Part shown: positions 37,109 through 49,517 of the stretch, piece by piece
How positions within the stretch are numbered: the first letter of the stretch is position 1
Layout of the letters: each line of letters begins with the position of its first letter
NCBI GenBank assembly: GCA_028554755.1
Contig: JAPTOF010000017.1
Location: 11,617,501 to 11,681,500 of the forward strand
Reading direction: 5' to 3'
DNA from: Cordia subcordata
Lineage: Eukaryota > Streptophyta > Magnoliopsida > Boraginales > Cordiaceae
Length of the DNA stretch: 64,000 nt
The notes under the pieces: model-generated
Databases searched by the model: none
What the model saw: the letters and a program-made list of their open reading frames with translations, nothing else
Told to the model about the DNA's origin: nothing
Made by a program: the position numbers and the translations under genes

Positions 37109-38587
37109 GCTTAATACGTTCCTATTTGTTTAAAAGCTTACACGTAAATAATTTTAATATTTTTAAATAGATGGAAGTAAATTTTAAACCTAGGACTATT
37201 TGTTTCTTAGGCTCTATGTTCCCAAAGAGCACGTTGCAAATCGAGCTGTCTATGGTGATCCTATACCCCTCCATCTTGCTACAACTAGAGGTGTTCATTC
37301 ACCCTGGACAAGTTCGTTTATATGGAATCTTAGAATTCTTAATACATAACCAAAGTTATATAACTCTACTATCTTTTTGCCGTTCAGATGTGATAGTTTG
37401 CTATATTTGAAGATTGAAAGAGAAAAATATAGACTGATTTGAAAATTCTAAAAATGACTTCAAGACGTGTTGTAGTGTCACTATCCTTCAAACTTTATTT
37501 GCTCCTATAAAATGTGCAAACAGGGTTCTACCAGTGAACCTGTAGGATACAATGAAACCCTTGTTAATTGCGTATTACACTAACAAAACTAACCCTAACA
37601 AAACTAACCCTATGAGTAATCACTAAGTTTGGAAGAACGGAATTTTAAAGTTTTATATATAGATTTCTGCAGCAACCTAAACGCAAAATAATGTCTAGAT
37701 TCAGAAAATAGTGTTTATGAATGTTTTTTTTTTATTTCAAACTGAATTTTTGTAGCCAAACTCACATATTTATAGATTTTCAAAGCCCCTATTCGAAACA
37801 ATATATCTATTTGAAACCGTGCAACTTTTCTTAAACCAAACATCTCTTGAGATGAAGCAATGTAACCTTTGATGGCTTTGGTAGTTATTTCCGAAACCAT
37901 GCGTCTACATAGATGAAGCCATGCGACTTTTGGAATTGATGACTATCCATGAAGCCATGCAACTTTCTAGTATTCACCAAAAAAAAAAAAGGCTTTTACA
38001 TAGTATTATTTTGCAAGGAGCAGCAGCTAGCTAGCTCTTGGATTTTGGCTTAGATTCTTTCACTATTTTGGCCAGGGAGAAAAGGTTAGAAGAGAGAGAC
38101 TTTCTGTATGAGTTTTCACCTTGGAGAGAGGATGAAACCTCAAGCTCAACTAATTTTTTTTAAAAAAAGAAAAAAATTAATGTACGAAATTAAAATAAGT
38201 TTTTTTTTATTAAAAAAATTTGACACTCCCTGATGCCTATTGCCTATCACCCTTCATACTAAGTCAGGGATGCGCTGTTCAAGCCTCCAAAATTTTAATT
38301 TTTTTTAAACTTAATGTAAATTTTATAATAAAAGTTTTCCTCCACTAATTTTGTCTTTAGTTTACTTTCCCAATTTAACTCATATGAAATTTGATATCAA
38401 CTCGTATAACAAATATCAAATATCAAATATCAAAATCATGTGCCTGATGCTGATTAATTATGCCAATGTGATTTGTTTTTTGACAATAAGGTTATGGTAT
38501 TGAAATTGATGATGAATCAAAATGAAGAAAAATAAGTTTGATAACATTTGATATGAGTTAACAAAGAAGCATTTGATATGAGTTTGA
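37109..38587. other. Intergenic, no gene identified
   Basis: One frame at about 37210-37330 gives YVPKEHVANRAVYGDPIPLH, which looks protein-like but I do not recognise it. The rest is AT-rich with short A- and T-runs. Confidence 0.4.
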
Positions 38588-38715
38588 TATGAGTTAACAA
38601 AGAAGAACTTCGAAAGAGAAACAGCTCTTCTCTCTCCACTCGTTTTTTTAATATGAGTTAAACAAAGAAGAACTTCAAAAGAGAAACGGATCTTCTCTCT
38701 CCACTCGTTTTTCTC
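38588..38715. repeat. Tandem duplication, about 65-bp unit, two copies
   Basis: ATATGAGTTAACAAAGAAGAACTTC and the following AAAGAGAAAC plus TCTTCTCTCTCCACTCG occur twice, at 38588-38650 and 38651-38715, with a few differences. No gene is associated. Confidence 0.75.
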
Positions 38716-38995
38716 TCTTCTATACGTATGTACATATGACATGAGAATGAGTTCTTGAGGTTTAGGAATAGAGTTGTCAATAAGGAGCTTGGTAACGTAT
38801 AGAAGAGAAGGTAACATTAAAATGGTAATTAGTTCAGTAACGTCTAGAGTTTTTATTAATTCAATTTATAATATAACAATATTAATAACAGAGTCAATAA
38901 ATTTATAATAATATAATTATATTAATAATAGAATTTCAGCTGAGTTGGCAAATAAATGGGTGCTTTCTTTAAGTGACATTCCGTACAAATCTAAA

Positions 38996-39055
<60 letters not shown>

Positions 39056-40083
39056 TTAAACCTAAAGAAGCTCAAAGAAGGGTGCCATATCAGTACCTAT
39101 CTATTTTTCAAGTGATCATAAATTATATTTTTAATATTATTACATTATTATAAATTTATATACTATAGTGTTTAATTACTTTTATACACCACTTCCTAAC
39201 ATTATTATTACAATAGAGTTACAAGATATTTAATTACAATTATACATTACCTATATATTTCTTTTTAATAAGTTTAAAGTAATAAAGTCCCAAAAAAATT
39301 AATTAATTTATACATCATATCCTAATTAAAAAAATAAAAATAAGAATAAAAAAGTACTAGAATTAATTTTTATAAATATTTAAAAATAATAAAAAACACA
39401 CGAAAACCTAAAAACAATAAAAAAATCACATCTATAAAAAAGTTGAACCCAAAGGAGCTCAAAGAAGGTAACAAAGTCCAAAAAAATTTATTAATTTAAT
39501 TAATTTATGCATCATATCCTAATTAAAAAATAAAATAAGAATAAAAAATTACTAGAATTAATTTTTTTAGATATTTAAAAATAATAAAGAAACGCACGAA
39601 AACCTAAAAAAAAAATCACATCTATAAAAAAGTTAAACCCAAAGGAGCTCAAAAAAGGGTACCACATCAACACTCATCTATTTGTCAAATCATTATAAAA
39701 TTTCTTTTTTAATATTATTACATTATTACAAATCTATGTATTATATTGTTTAATTACATTTATGCACCACTTCCTAACCTTATCATTAGAATGGAGTTAT
39801 AAGATATTTAATTATATTTATACCCCACCTATATATTTCTTTAATGAATTTAAAATAATAAAATCCAAAAAACTCATTAATTTAATTAAATTATGCATCG
39901 TATCCTAATTAAAAATAAAAATAATAAGAGTATAAAAGCACTAGAATTAATTTTTATAGATATTTAAAAATAATAAAAAACACACAAAACCTAAAAATAA
40001 TAAAAAAATCACATCCATAAATATTTAAAAATCTAAAAAGATACAGAGAACTTAAATAAGCCCGTACAAATAAAAGCACTAGT
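38996..40083. repeat. (TA)n followed by a decayed tandem array
   Basis: A TA dinucleotide run at 38998-39052 is followed by three related units starting at AAGTTAAACC(T/C)AAAG-type phrases near 39053, 39441 and 39631. The first and third units are about 390 bp; the middle one is about 190 bp and lacks the central part. Shared phrases include CATCATATCCTAATTAAAAA and TAATAAAAAACACACGAAAA. It ends near 40083 with GCACTAGTTAT. The TCTATATATA start and CTAGT end are compatible with a non-autonomous Helitron, but no terminal hairpin is evident, so this is only a suggestion. Confidence 0.55.
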
Positions 40084-40838
40084 TATATATATATAAATAT
40101 ATAGATTGCTTAAAATGTGGACGTACTTTTTGTTTGTCGAATGGAGTCTAATGTCGAATGATGCTATTTTATTATGTGCATTCACTCTTGGCCATCAAAA
40201 TATGTTAGAGTTGACTAGCATGTTCTATGTAGTTGAGAATTCTAAATTAATCCTCGTGTTTTGTTTTGTAAAGATCTGCTCATCTATGTATTTAAGCAGT
40301 CTAAATTAATTCTCATGTTTGGAATTATAAATTAGTTAGGAGAACTAAACTCATGATACACTCACTTGTGGTGTATAACAATTAAACTCATGATAGAAAG
40401 TACTATTTATAAAATACATACACTAATTTTATTTGGATTAAGAATCCTATAATCTGAAGTACTTTTTTTCTTATTGATTTTCTATTCTTTTCAATATTCA
40501 ATTGGACTTAGAATTCAAGTTATACTCTAAGAGGTGTTGACTTTATATGCCTGTAAAAGCAAAGCAGAAGATGATGGTGGACATTTTAAGCACTTAGGCA
40601 ACGCATCAACATTTAATAAATACGTTATACATACATATATATATATATATATATAATTGAAGTTATTAACATAAACTCAATTGAAGTTATTAACATAAAC
40701 TCGAACGAGTTTTAAACTAGTTATTGAAAAATTACAAGGATAGTCCAAAAAAAGAAAGAAAAAAGAAAACATACAGAAGTCGAACTCCACCATGGCTGGA
40801 AACCAAGTTGGAGTTGGTTTAGGGATCGTATGTAGTTG

Positions 40839-40878
<40 letters not shown>

Positions 40879-41129
40879 GAAATACGAAAAAGAAAATAAA
40901 AGAAAGAGCAAGAAAATACATGTATATTGAATAGATGTATGTTGAATAGAAACCATTGCTAACAGTGGTTTTAGAGAATATTTATGGTGTTTCCATATTC
41001 TAAGTTTGTTAGATATATATAAACCAAGTTGCTTGATACTCAAGTTTGCTTACTTAGTGTCCAAGTTGTAATATACAAAAATTAAGCAAACGTATCAGAG
41101 AAGGTACGGAAACTACCGACTCGATACCC
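40084..41129. other. Upstream intergenic region of the RING gene
   Basis: AT-rich with (TA)n runs at 40634-40655 and 40842-40875 and a near-perfect local duplication (AATTGAAGTTATTAACATAAACTC twice, 40655-40701). No ORF is supported. Confidence 0.5.
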
Positions 41130-41138
41130 TCTATATAT
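41129..41138 (+). promoter_or_regulatory. Probable TATA box of the RING-H2 gene
   Basis: CTATATATAC lies about 120 bases upstream of the ATG at 41257, with a pyrimidine-rich CTGTTTCCTCCTCCACCTCC leader starting 5 bases later. The spacing is consistent with transcription starting at about 41160. Confidence 0.6.
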
Positions 41139-41256
41139 ACATCTGTTTCCTCCTCCACCTCCACGAAAAGAAAAAAACACTAGTTGAGAATTATTATTAT
41201 TATTATAATTATTCTGTTTATTATTAGTAGTAGGGTTGTGTGTTATTATCATCATC

Positions 41257-42126
41257 ATGTCATCATCGGAGGGGTACCAGTATGAGTACTGGGTAGTCCA
41301 GGATGAAGGCATCGTGAATATCCTATGTCGGGCCGAGTTCTACGTCCAACGGTTGCTGCCAAGTTCTGCTCCAGTTGAAACCCTAGGCATTGCTCGCAGC
41401 GGGCTGACTGTGCGTCTTAATTCCATTCATGGTGAATACATGGTTTATAAGCTCTCTATGATTCTTTCGGATCGACTTAATTTGCCTCAACAAGATCGTC
41501 CTGCCTTGATTTCTCAACTCTCTGACGCTGCTATTTCCTTGTTCGCGCCACCCGACAACTCCGACCGTCTATGGCTCCCCCTTCACTTTAATGCTCGCGT
41601 CACCACTTTGCAGCAAGAGGGCGAAGACCTTGATGCCACCCTGGCCCGCGCCATCACCCCTCCACCGCCAATGGAGGAAGAACCTCGGTTTATTTTTGGC
41701 CCGGCACCACCACCACGAGAAGAAGATTTATTCATCGAATCCTTGAAGAATTGGAAGGTGAGGGTGGTACAATTAGATGGGGAGTGCTCTATTTGCTTGA
41801 AGAGCTTTTCCTTTGGGGACGAAATCTCATTCTTGCCCTGCCACCTTTATCACTCCCGCTGCATCATCCCTTGGTTGCGGAAGAACTTCTCCTGCCCTTT
41901 GTGTAGTCGTCGGCCATCCGTCGTCCCTCCTCCTCGCCCTGGCAGTTGGCGACGTCGACCTCGACCGGCCGCAGCCGCCATACCAGCCCCAACTGCAGCC
42001 GCCGTACCAGCCACAGCCGCCATACCAGCAGCCGTACCAGCCGCAACCGCAACCGTTATGCCTCCTCGTCGCCGTGGCCATTGGCGTCGTCTACCTCGAC
42101 CAGCCGCCGTGCCTCCTCCTCGCTAA
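41257..42126 (+). CDS. RING-H2 finger protein, probable E3 ubiquitin ligase
   Basis: An intact, intronless 289-residue protein. I chose the ATG at 41257 because the open frame upstream begins only with a TTG. The RING-H2 finger spans residues 177-216 with ligands C177, C180, C195, H196, H199, C202 and a closing CPLC pair. C195 and H196 are adjacent (LPCHLYHSRC), whereas the family normally has one to three residues between the third and fourth zinc ligands. IIPWL after C202 is the usual E2-contact region. Residues 1-170 have no recognised domain. The C-terminal 70 residues are Pro/Ala/Arg-rich and built of small repeats. No signal peptide or membrane segment is visible. RING-H2 proteins transfer ubiquitin to substrates. 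A 3' piece of this gene is duplicated at 44014. Confidence 0.85.
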   Translation: MSSSEGYQYEYWVVQDEGIVNILCRAEFYVQRLLPSSAPVETLGIARSGLTVRLNSIHGEYMVYKLSMILSDRLNLPQQDRPALISQLSDAAISLFAPPDNSDRLWLPLHFNARVTTLQQEGEDLDATLARAITPPPPMEEEPRFIFGPAPPPREEDLFIESLKNWKVRVVQLDGECSICLKSFSFGDEISFLPCHLYHSRCIIPWLRKNFSCPLCSRRPSVVPPPRPGSWRRRPRPAAAAIPAPTAAAVPATAAIPAAVPAATATVMPPRRRGHWRRLPRPAAVPPPR

Positions 42127-42308
42127 CTCTTTTAGTTCTTGTGGATTCTCAAGTATTTGTCTATGGTTTGTTAATTAGTTACGGAATAAGTATTAATCAT
42201 TGTTTCTTTATTTTTTTCTTTCTTTATTTATATATTTTAAATTTTATTTATAGATTTTAAATTGTGTAAGTGTAATGCTTCAATTGTAAGATGGAATTTT
42301 GAGTAATA

Positions 42309-42356
<48 letters not shown>

Positions 42357-43004
42357 GTATGTATGTATTCTTCTCCATGTTATGATCACCACATCAACCA
42401 TAATATATGTAATACGATCTTTCAATAAATTGGTATAATGTTGAATTCGTTAAAATTAAATATTAAGTTAAAATATACTCCGGATGAAATTCGTGCTTTC
42501 AATGTCTTTATTTATTATTAATGATGAATTTTTACATTTTATATAGAAATAAAATACAAATATATCTTGTTTTTGTTAAGTTTTTAATATTAATCATGTA
42601 ATCTCTTTTATAGAACTCGAAAGTCATCTGGTCTAATAAATTTGTTTAAATAAGATATAAAAAGTTTCATCATAATTTTGTTATATAAAAATTTACTATA
42701 AATAAATAAGAACACGACACATTAATTTTTTTATATATATTGAAAAATTTTCATCATAATTTTTATATTATAATAATTAGGATTTAATAGTAATATTAAT
42801 GAAAAAAATAATTGTATGGCCATTAAAGTAAAAAAAAAATTTCAAGAAATATTTTTTATAGATCAAAATAACAATCAATTTATTTTGGAAAATTAGATTC
42901 ATAGGCTGAGAAAATATTTGTTATATAAGAAGAATTTTTTAGGTGGAAAAAAATGAAATGTCAAGATAACACATGACAGAACTAAAATAGACATGGACTC
43001 TTGC

Positions 43005-43061
<57 letters not shown>

Positions 43062-44013
43062 ATAGATAAATAGATAGATAATAGTGGATCCACTGTTAGT
43101 AGCAAGGTGAGTTGGATTGAGAATAGGGGTCTCTTATATCAAGTTTTACTTTAATAATTTTCCAATTCTTCTTTTTGAGGGTTTCATATTTTAGATTTAC
43201 TCCAACAAACTCTCTATTTTCACTTCCTATTTAATTTCACTTTTAACATGTTTTATCTATTTTCAACGTGCATTGTTTTATATATTTTTTAAAAAAAAAC
43301 TTAAATAAAATAGTGACATTAAATTAAATTTATTTTTATTTATTTTACAATTATTTTTTATATGAAAGCTCGTGAAGCAAATTTGTAAAATATGTTTATC
43401 AAAAACTTAAATAGTAAAACAACAAAAAGATAATTATTTAATTTTTATAATTTATTTAAATTATAAAAAAACTTATCATAAACAATTAAAGTATAACTAC
43501 GCAAGGAAAAAAAATTTAAATTGTAAACTATAAAAGTTAAATAGTTAAAATTATAAAAAATTAAATAGTTAAATAGTTAAGTAAGAAGAGATAGGGCGGA
43601 AATGAGAATTGCAACATGTACAAGTTAGAGAGAAAATTTTGGGGCTCCCTACAACCCAAGTACCCAAAACTGTTAATACACACAGAGTAAAATAAGGAAA
43701 AGCACTTTGTAGCACTTAGTTGATCATACCCTGATATTAATACCCAATTGAGTGTACTCATTGAGTGTACTCAAGGATTCAAGTCTCAAGCAACTGTGAA
43801 GTGAAAATACAAAGAACTATACCGATTGTTCGTCAATTACTTATATTTGCTAGTTGATTAATAACCCAAACTTACTTGGTATTGCTTATTTTGAGTACTT
43901 ATAAGTAATTTCTTTAGAAAAAGTAGCGAAGGCTGCTTTTGTTTTAGTGCTCAAAACTCTGCCAAAGAAGCCTTTATCTGTAGTCAGTCCTTAAACGAAG
44001 TGGATAATCAATC
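42084..44013. repeat. Segmental duplication copy X
   Basis: It starts in the last 45 bases of the RING-H2 gene and covers about 1.9 kb of 3' flanking DNA, ending GGATAATCAATCGCG. It is repeated directly as Y (44014-46836) and partly as Z (56138-59621). It contains (TA)n at 42311-42350 and (TA)n(TG)n at 43008-43062. It lacks the 564-bp Helitron present in Y and so provides the empty site. Confidence 0.88.
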
Positions 44014-46836
44014 GCGTCGTCGACCTCGACCAGTCAGAGCTGCAGCTGCAGCCGCCGTGCCTCTTCCTCTCTAATTCTTTTAGTTATTGTTGGATTCTCA
44101 AGCATCTGTTTATGGTTTGTTAATTAGCTGCGGAATAAGTATTAACTATTGTTTCTTTATATCTCTTTCTTTATTTATATATTTTTAATTGTACAGGTGT
44201 AATCCTTCAATTTTAACATAAAGAGTCATCCTCTGGAATTTTGAGTAATACCACATATATAAATTCTCCTCCATGTTATGATCTCCATATCAACCATTAT
44301 ATATGTAAATACGAACTTTCAATAAATTGATATAAGATTGAATTCCTTAAAATTAAATATTAAGGTAAAATATACCCTGGGTAAAATTTGTGCTTTTAAT
44401 ATTTTATTTATTATTAATGGTGAATTTTTTACATTTTACGTAGAAATGAAATACAAATATATCTTGCTTTTTGTTAGTTTTTAATATTAATCATATAATC
44501 TATTTTATACAACTCGTAAGTCATTTGTGTAATGCTCGATTTTAATAAATTTGTTTATATAACATATAAAAAGTTTCATCATAATTTTGGTATGTAAAAA
44601 GTTACTACAAATAAATAAGATCACGACACATTGATTTTTTTATATATTGAAAATGTTTCATCATAATTTTTATGTTATAATAATTAGGATTTAAAAATAA
44701 TATTAATGAAAAAATAATTGTATGGCAATTAAAATGAAAAAGAATATCTATTTCAAGAAATATTTTTTATAGATCAAAATAATAATCAATTTATTTTGGA
44801 AATTAGATTCATAGGTTGAAAAAAGATTTGTTATAGAAGAAAAAATTTTTAGGTGAAAAAAAATGAAATGTTATGATAACACATGATAAAACTAAGATAG
44901 GCATGGATTGTGTGTATATATATACTAGTCAATTACCCGTACGATATACGGAAAAGCAAAATATTATTTTATACGTATAGCATTTTTTCAAAAAATTAAG
45001 ATAAGTGGCATTATGTTGAAATAAGTATAATTATTATTTCTAAATAATTACAAAAATATAGTTTCAAATAATTAAATTATGTATATTTGAGTTAAATTAC
45101 AAAATAAAATATGAATAATTAAAACATTTGGTAAAATGATTACATTGGAATTACTAAGAGAAAGTAGTATAGAAATATGGGAAGAAGATTAAAATAAGAA
45201 AAAATATATCAATTAAAATATGTCACGCTTTGATAACAACCAAATTGGAGAGTTACCATAGATATTTGCAACCAATCCAGATTGCATATCATAATTTTGG
45301 AATGTAATATGTATTAAAATAAGTTAGAAATCAATGTAAATCTCATTAAAATAAAATACGATTTTCACAATTAAACTTAATGTAAGAGCACCACGTGACA
45401 AAAAGATGTTAAGAATACTATTTATGCGACACTTGTCATTGTTATATTGTGAAGGGTTCTTTTATATAATATAGTATATATATATAGATAATAGTGGATC
45501 CACGGTTAATAGCACCAACTCTTGAGAGATGAAGGTGAGTTCGATTGAGAATCAGGATCTCTTACATCAGGTCTACTTTAACAGTTTTCCAATTCCTTTT
45601 TTTGAGGGTTTCATATTTTAGATTTAACTTTTTATTTTTCACTCTCTATTTAATTTCACTTTTAACATGATCTATCTATCTTCATTTTGCATTGTTTTAT
45701 ATATTTTTTTAAAAATCTTAAATATAATAGTAACATTAAATTCAATCTATTTTTATTTATATTTACAATTATTTTTTATATAACAGCTCGTGAAGCAAAT
45801 TTGTAAAATATGTTTATCAAAAACTTAAATGATAAAATAACAAAAAATTAATTTTTTAATTTTTAATTTATTTAAATTATAAAAAAATTATCATAAATAA
45901 TTAAAGTATAACTTCGCAAGGAAAAAATTTTAAAGTATAAACTATAAAAGTTAAAAAGTTTAAATTATAAAAATTAAATTAAATTAAATAGTTAAATAGT
46001 TAAGTGAGAACAGAGAGGGAGGAAATGAGAATCTCCACATGTTATAAGTTAAAGAAAAAATTTTTGGGCTCCCTACAACCCAAGTACTCAAAACTGTGAA
46101 AATACATACATTAAAATAAGGAAAAGCACTTTGTAGCACTTAATTGATCGTACCGTCATATTCATATCCAATTGAGTGTCCTCGAGGATTCAAGTTTCAA
46201 GCAACTGTGAGAACTATACCGATTGTTTGTTAATTACTTATATTTGCTAGTTGATTAATAACATGAACCTACTTAATATTGCTTATTTTGAGTACTTATA
46301 AGCAATTTCTTTATAAAAAGTAGCGAAGGCTGCTTATGTTTCAGTGCTCATAACACTGCCAGAGGCCTCTAGCTATTTGTAGTCAGTCCTTAACTGAAGT
46401 GGATAATCAATCGCGTTTGTTCTTGGTATTTTATTGATCTCATGCGGGGATAATGGTAGCGAAAATAGTATATTTGTTCAACTGCAAAACGGAGTTCAAT
46501 ACTATCATGTCATCACCTATCAATCTCTCTAGTAAAATTTTATAACAACATGAAAAAAACCTCGTAAACTAATTAAGTTTTCTCAAGTCTTGGTTGAGTT
46601 TCAGCTTGATAGCTTATGGAACTGCGCAAGCAGAAGGTTACGGTCTGCTCTCTCCCTCTCTCTCTCACTCACCTCGTACAACCATGAATAGCACTCGACA
46701 GTTTTGAGGAGGAGGAAAAACAAAACGCTGCCTTCCCATTCAAGTTAAGGAGATTTTACACACAAAGAAGTTGGAAGACTTAAACGAGCTCCCAACTGTC
46801 TAACAAAATACCACGCACCACCATAAACAGAGACAT
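44014..46836. repeat. Segmental duplication copy Y
   Basis: It begins with a piece of the RING-H2 3' end (GTCGTCGACCTCGACCAG, then GCCGCCGTGCCTCTTCCTC and a stop codon) joined directly to the end of X. The junction shares GCGT with both parents (44014-44017). It follows X through the 3' flank, holds a Helitron at 44925-45488, and continues beyond the end of X's homology to 46836, where gypsy element C begins. Confidence 0.88.
44925..45488 (-). mobile_element. Non-autonomous Helitron, 564 bp
   Basis: On the minus strand it begins A|TCTATATATATACTATAT at 45488 and ends with a CCGTA-tatcg-TACGG hairpin, GTAATTGA and CTAG|T at 44925. These are the standard Helitron termini (TC start, CTAG end, hairpin 8-12 bases before the end, insertion between A and T). 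There is no coding capacity. Copy X shows the locus without it. A second, interrupted copy lies in Z. Confidence 0.85.
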
Positions 46837-48210
46837 TGATGGGCGTCGAAACCATTAAAAATAATATTCTAATTCTTATCTCGCAAAATAATTAGAGTAC
46901 GTGATGGGAACAGGGTCGAATCTACGGGGATTGGGAGAATATTTTTATGCTAATAATATCAAGTAGAATAATCAACTAAGTGCAATCAAAAAGGGGGGAA
47001 TTAAATGCAAAATAGTAAAATAATTAAAGCTGTCCAGACCACTGGTCGCGCTGCGTGGCATGCAATTCGGCCAGAAAATAAAAAAACATAAATAAAAATT
47101 AAAATGACTAAAATATGCAATTATAAATTAATGCAAGGCTGGAAAAACAGAAAATCATCGAGAATAAAATCTAGCCTGAGGAACAATCGCAATTTCGGCC
47201 AACAAATTCGATCATACATGCAAAAATACTTTCAGTTATTTCGATAAATCAGTTATAGTTATTGGTCCGGCCTAATAACCTCATTTTTCCTTACAGAATT
47301 GATAACGATTTAAATCCCTACGATTTTTCCCGCTATCCCCATACCTATTAGACGTTCTAATCCCCAGAGATGCCCGTAGGATCTATCTAATGGTAGTAAT
47401 AAAAATCTAGAAAGACCCGATTCTAAAAGTCAATACTCTCGCGGTTATTCTTCATTTAGATTGCGCAATTACACATGAAACCTGATTACCACTATATTTA
47501 GATTAATTTAATTAATCTAACTGGCTACCTATTGTCATGCAATTAAATAATCACGCGCTAAATTAAATAATCGCAGATCAATATTAATTATTGAAGCAGT
47601 AAGTACGCAAATACCGAAATAGAATGAAAGGAATAAAAACACTTAGATCTCACGAATTTGATTAACCGAAATCTTGATTAGTCTTCGGCTAGAAAAGAAA
47701 ATTAAAACAGCTTGTCCATGAATGTCGCCCAAAGAATAAAGAGAAAATTTACTGTTGTCTGCTAAAAGTTGTCTACTAAAAATTGTCTGCCCTCTAAGTG
47801 CATAAAGAGGTATATATATAATAAAAACCCTAGCTTATTTTCCTTGTTGGATAAGGAAATCTGGCCCAAAAAGAATAATCAGGTAAAAGCCTGAAATATA
47901 AGTTCCAACAAAATAAAAAGCCTACTAATATTTAATCTAATTCCTTCCAAAAGCCCAAAAAAATATTTTCCATCTTGGTCAACCCAGTCAAACCCGCGTA
48001 GCAATTAAATGGCATTTTTTCACGTGACAATATCAACTTTGACCGCTACAAACACGTCCAAAAAGCTTCTATATCCATATGTAATGTATCCAGCTCCTTT
48101 TCCTAAGCACAATTATGCAAAATTACATTAAAAATATCGATTAAGAAGCATTTTATTCCAAAATCAAATGCATCCAACATATAAATTAAACACTTATTTA
48201 GAACTTATCA
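46837..48210 (-). repeat. 3' LTR of gypsy element C
   Basis: A 1,374-bp LTR with TGATGGGCG start and ACTTATCA end on the plus strand. The reverse strand has GTGGGAGAATT just before the LTR (48211-48221), a short polypurine tract. It is very similar to 55163-56115. Confidence 0.87.
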
Positions 48211-49517
48211 AATTCTCCCACACTTGAACCATGCTTGCCCTCAAACATGAAAACAATGAAGAACACGGAATTTACATACAAGACTGACCAAGACTGAAAT
48301 TATGTAAAGATTCAAGTTTTACAACCAAATAAAATGCCAGTCCTACAATTAAAATTTATGTACATGAACATAGCTAGCTTCAAAGAATCTAAAGTACATA
48401 ATAAAGTCAAGTCATTTGTCATCAAAGCTTCAACTTCATAATTCATCTACTAGTTTTATCATTCTACATTCCATCATGTCACCATTCAATCACAGAAACA
48501 TAATTATTCAAGCTCAACCTCTCAACATATATACAAGTCCTGACCCAATTTAAAAATTTGCAAAAACAGGCAAGTTAACAGTTCTCTTCAAACTGATAAA
48601 CCAAATTTTCTTTCCTTTTTCAACCAACTTGAAATGTTTTTAGTCCAAAGAGTGCACTAATTTTACAAATTCCTGCAGCGCTTTTTTCGAAAAGTAAGAC
48701 TTGCCTCGACCAAAGATTTTCGAAAAGAAACCCAACTTAGCAAGAAAATCCCCACAAATAAACATCTTTCAGCAAAAATATAGTCACAAAGTTCCCTCAA
48801 GAATAATTTCATCAGAATTTTCCACTAGACTTCAAAATAACTCAACCATCCATCAAAGTAAAAAAAAGGCACGTAAACCTTCAAAAGTCCTTTCACCACA
48901 ACTCAAAGAAACTCGAAAAGGAAAACAAAGGTAAGCTAGTTTTTAGCAAGACAAAACAATTACTACCACATGTATAAGTTACCCGGATAGTACCCAAACA
49001 CTATGTAAATGAACCTCGCACTAGTAAAAGCACACATAAATGATTAAAGCCAAGTATGATTATGCCAATGCAAAGTAGAGAAATCAAAAGCATTGCCTCG
49101 ATGTACAATTTTCCTCAAAAAAATAAGTCTGTACCTAGGCCCAGCTGTCGGAAGGCCGGATCACTTCAACTGCTTTCATTCACTTTCATATATAACTTGC
49201 ATAATTTGCCTAGAATATCACTCAACCTTTTTACGCAATGACAAACATTTGTAATGAATATCCCGAGTCACTCAGTTGGTTATAATTCTAGGTGGCTTTT
49301 AGCTCTACTCATGGTCCCCTTCCTTTTTTTTCTTTTTTTTTTTTTGAAGAGCAGCGGAGTAAAAAGGCGATTTTTATTTTACTTCTTTTTTTTGCACCTT
49401 TTTTTTTCACAATTCGTCTTTCAGCACTATTGCAGGAGTGACCTCAACCCCAACATAACTTTCCTGGATACCCACTTTTTCATAATTTTACCACAAAAAT
49501 AAATCAAGACAAGTACC
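48211..49517 (-). other. Gypsy C 3' non-coding region, part 1
   Basis: No conserved ORF. It contains T-rich runs at 49324-49345 and 49384-49410. It is interrupted on the right by solo LTR L2. Confidence 0.6.

Noticed and set aside
39053..40083. CRISPR-like array
   Set aside because: The repeats are long, decayed and directly joined without regular spacers, and this is a plant genome.
41236..41256. Upstream start adding MCVIIII to the RING protein
   Set aside because: The first codon is TTG. The first ATG is at 41257.
41827..42081. Gly/Cys/Arg-rich minus-strand ORFs over the RING gene
   Set aside because: They are shadows of the GC-rich coding strand.
42237..43105. Small ORFs with Ile-Tyr repeats (42237-42425, 42899-43105)
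   Set aside because: They are translations of (TA)n and (TG)n runs.
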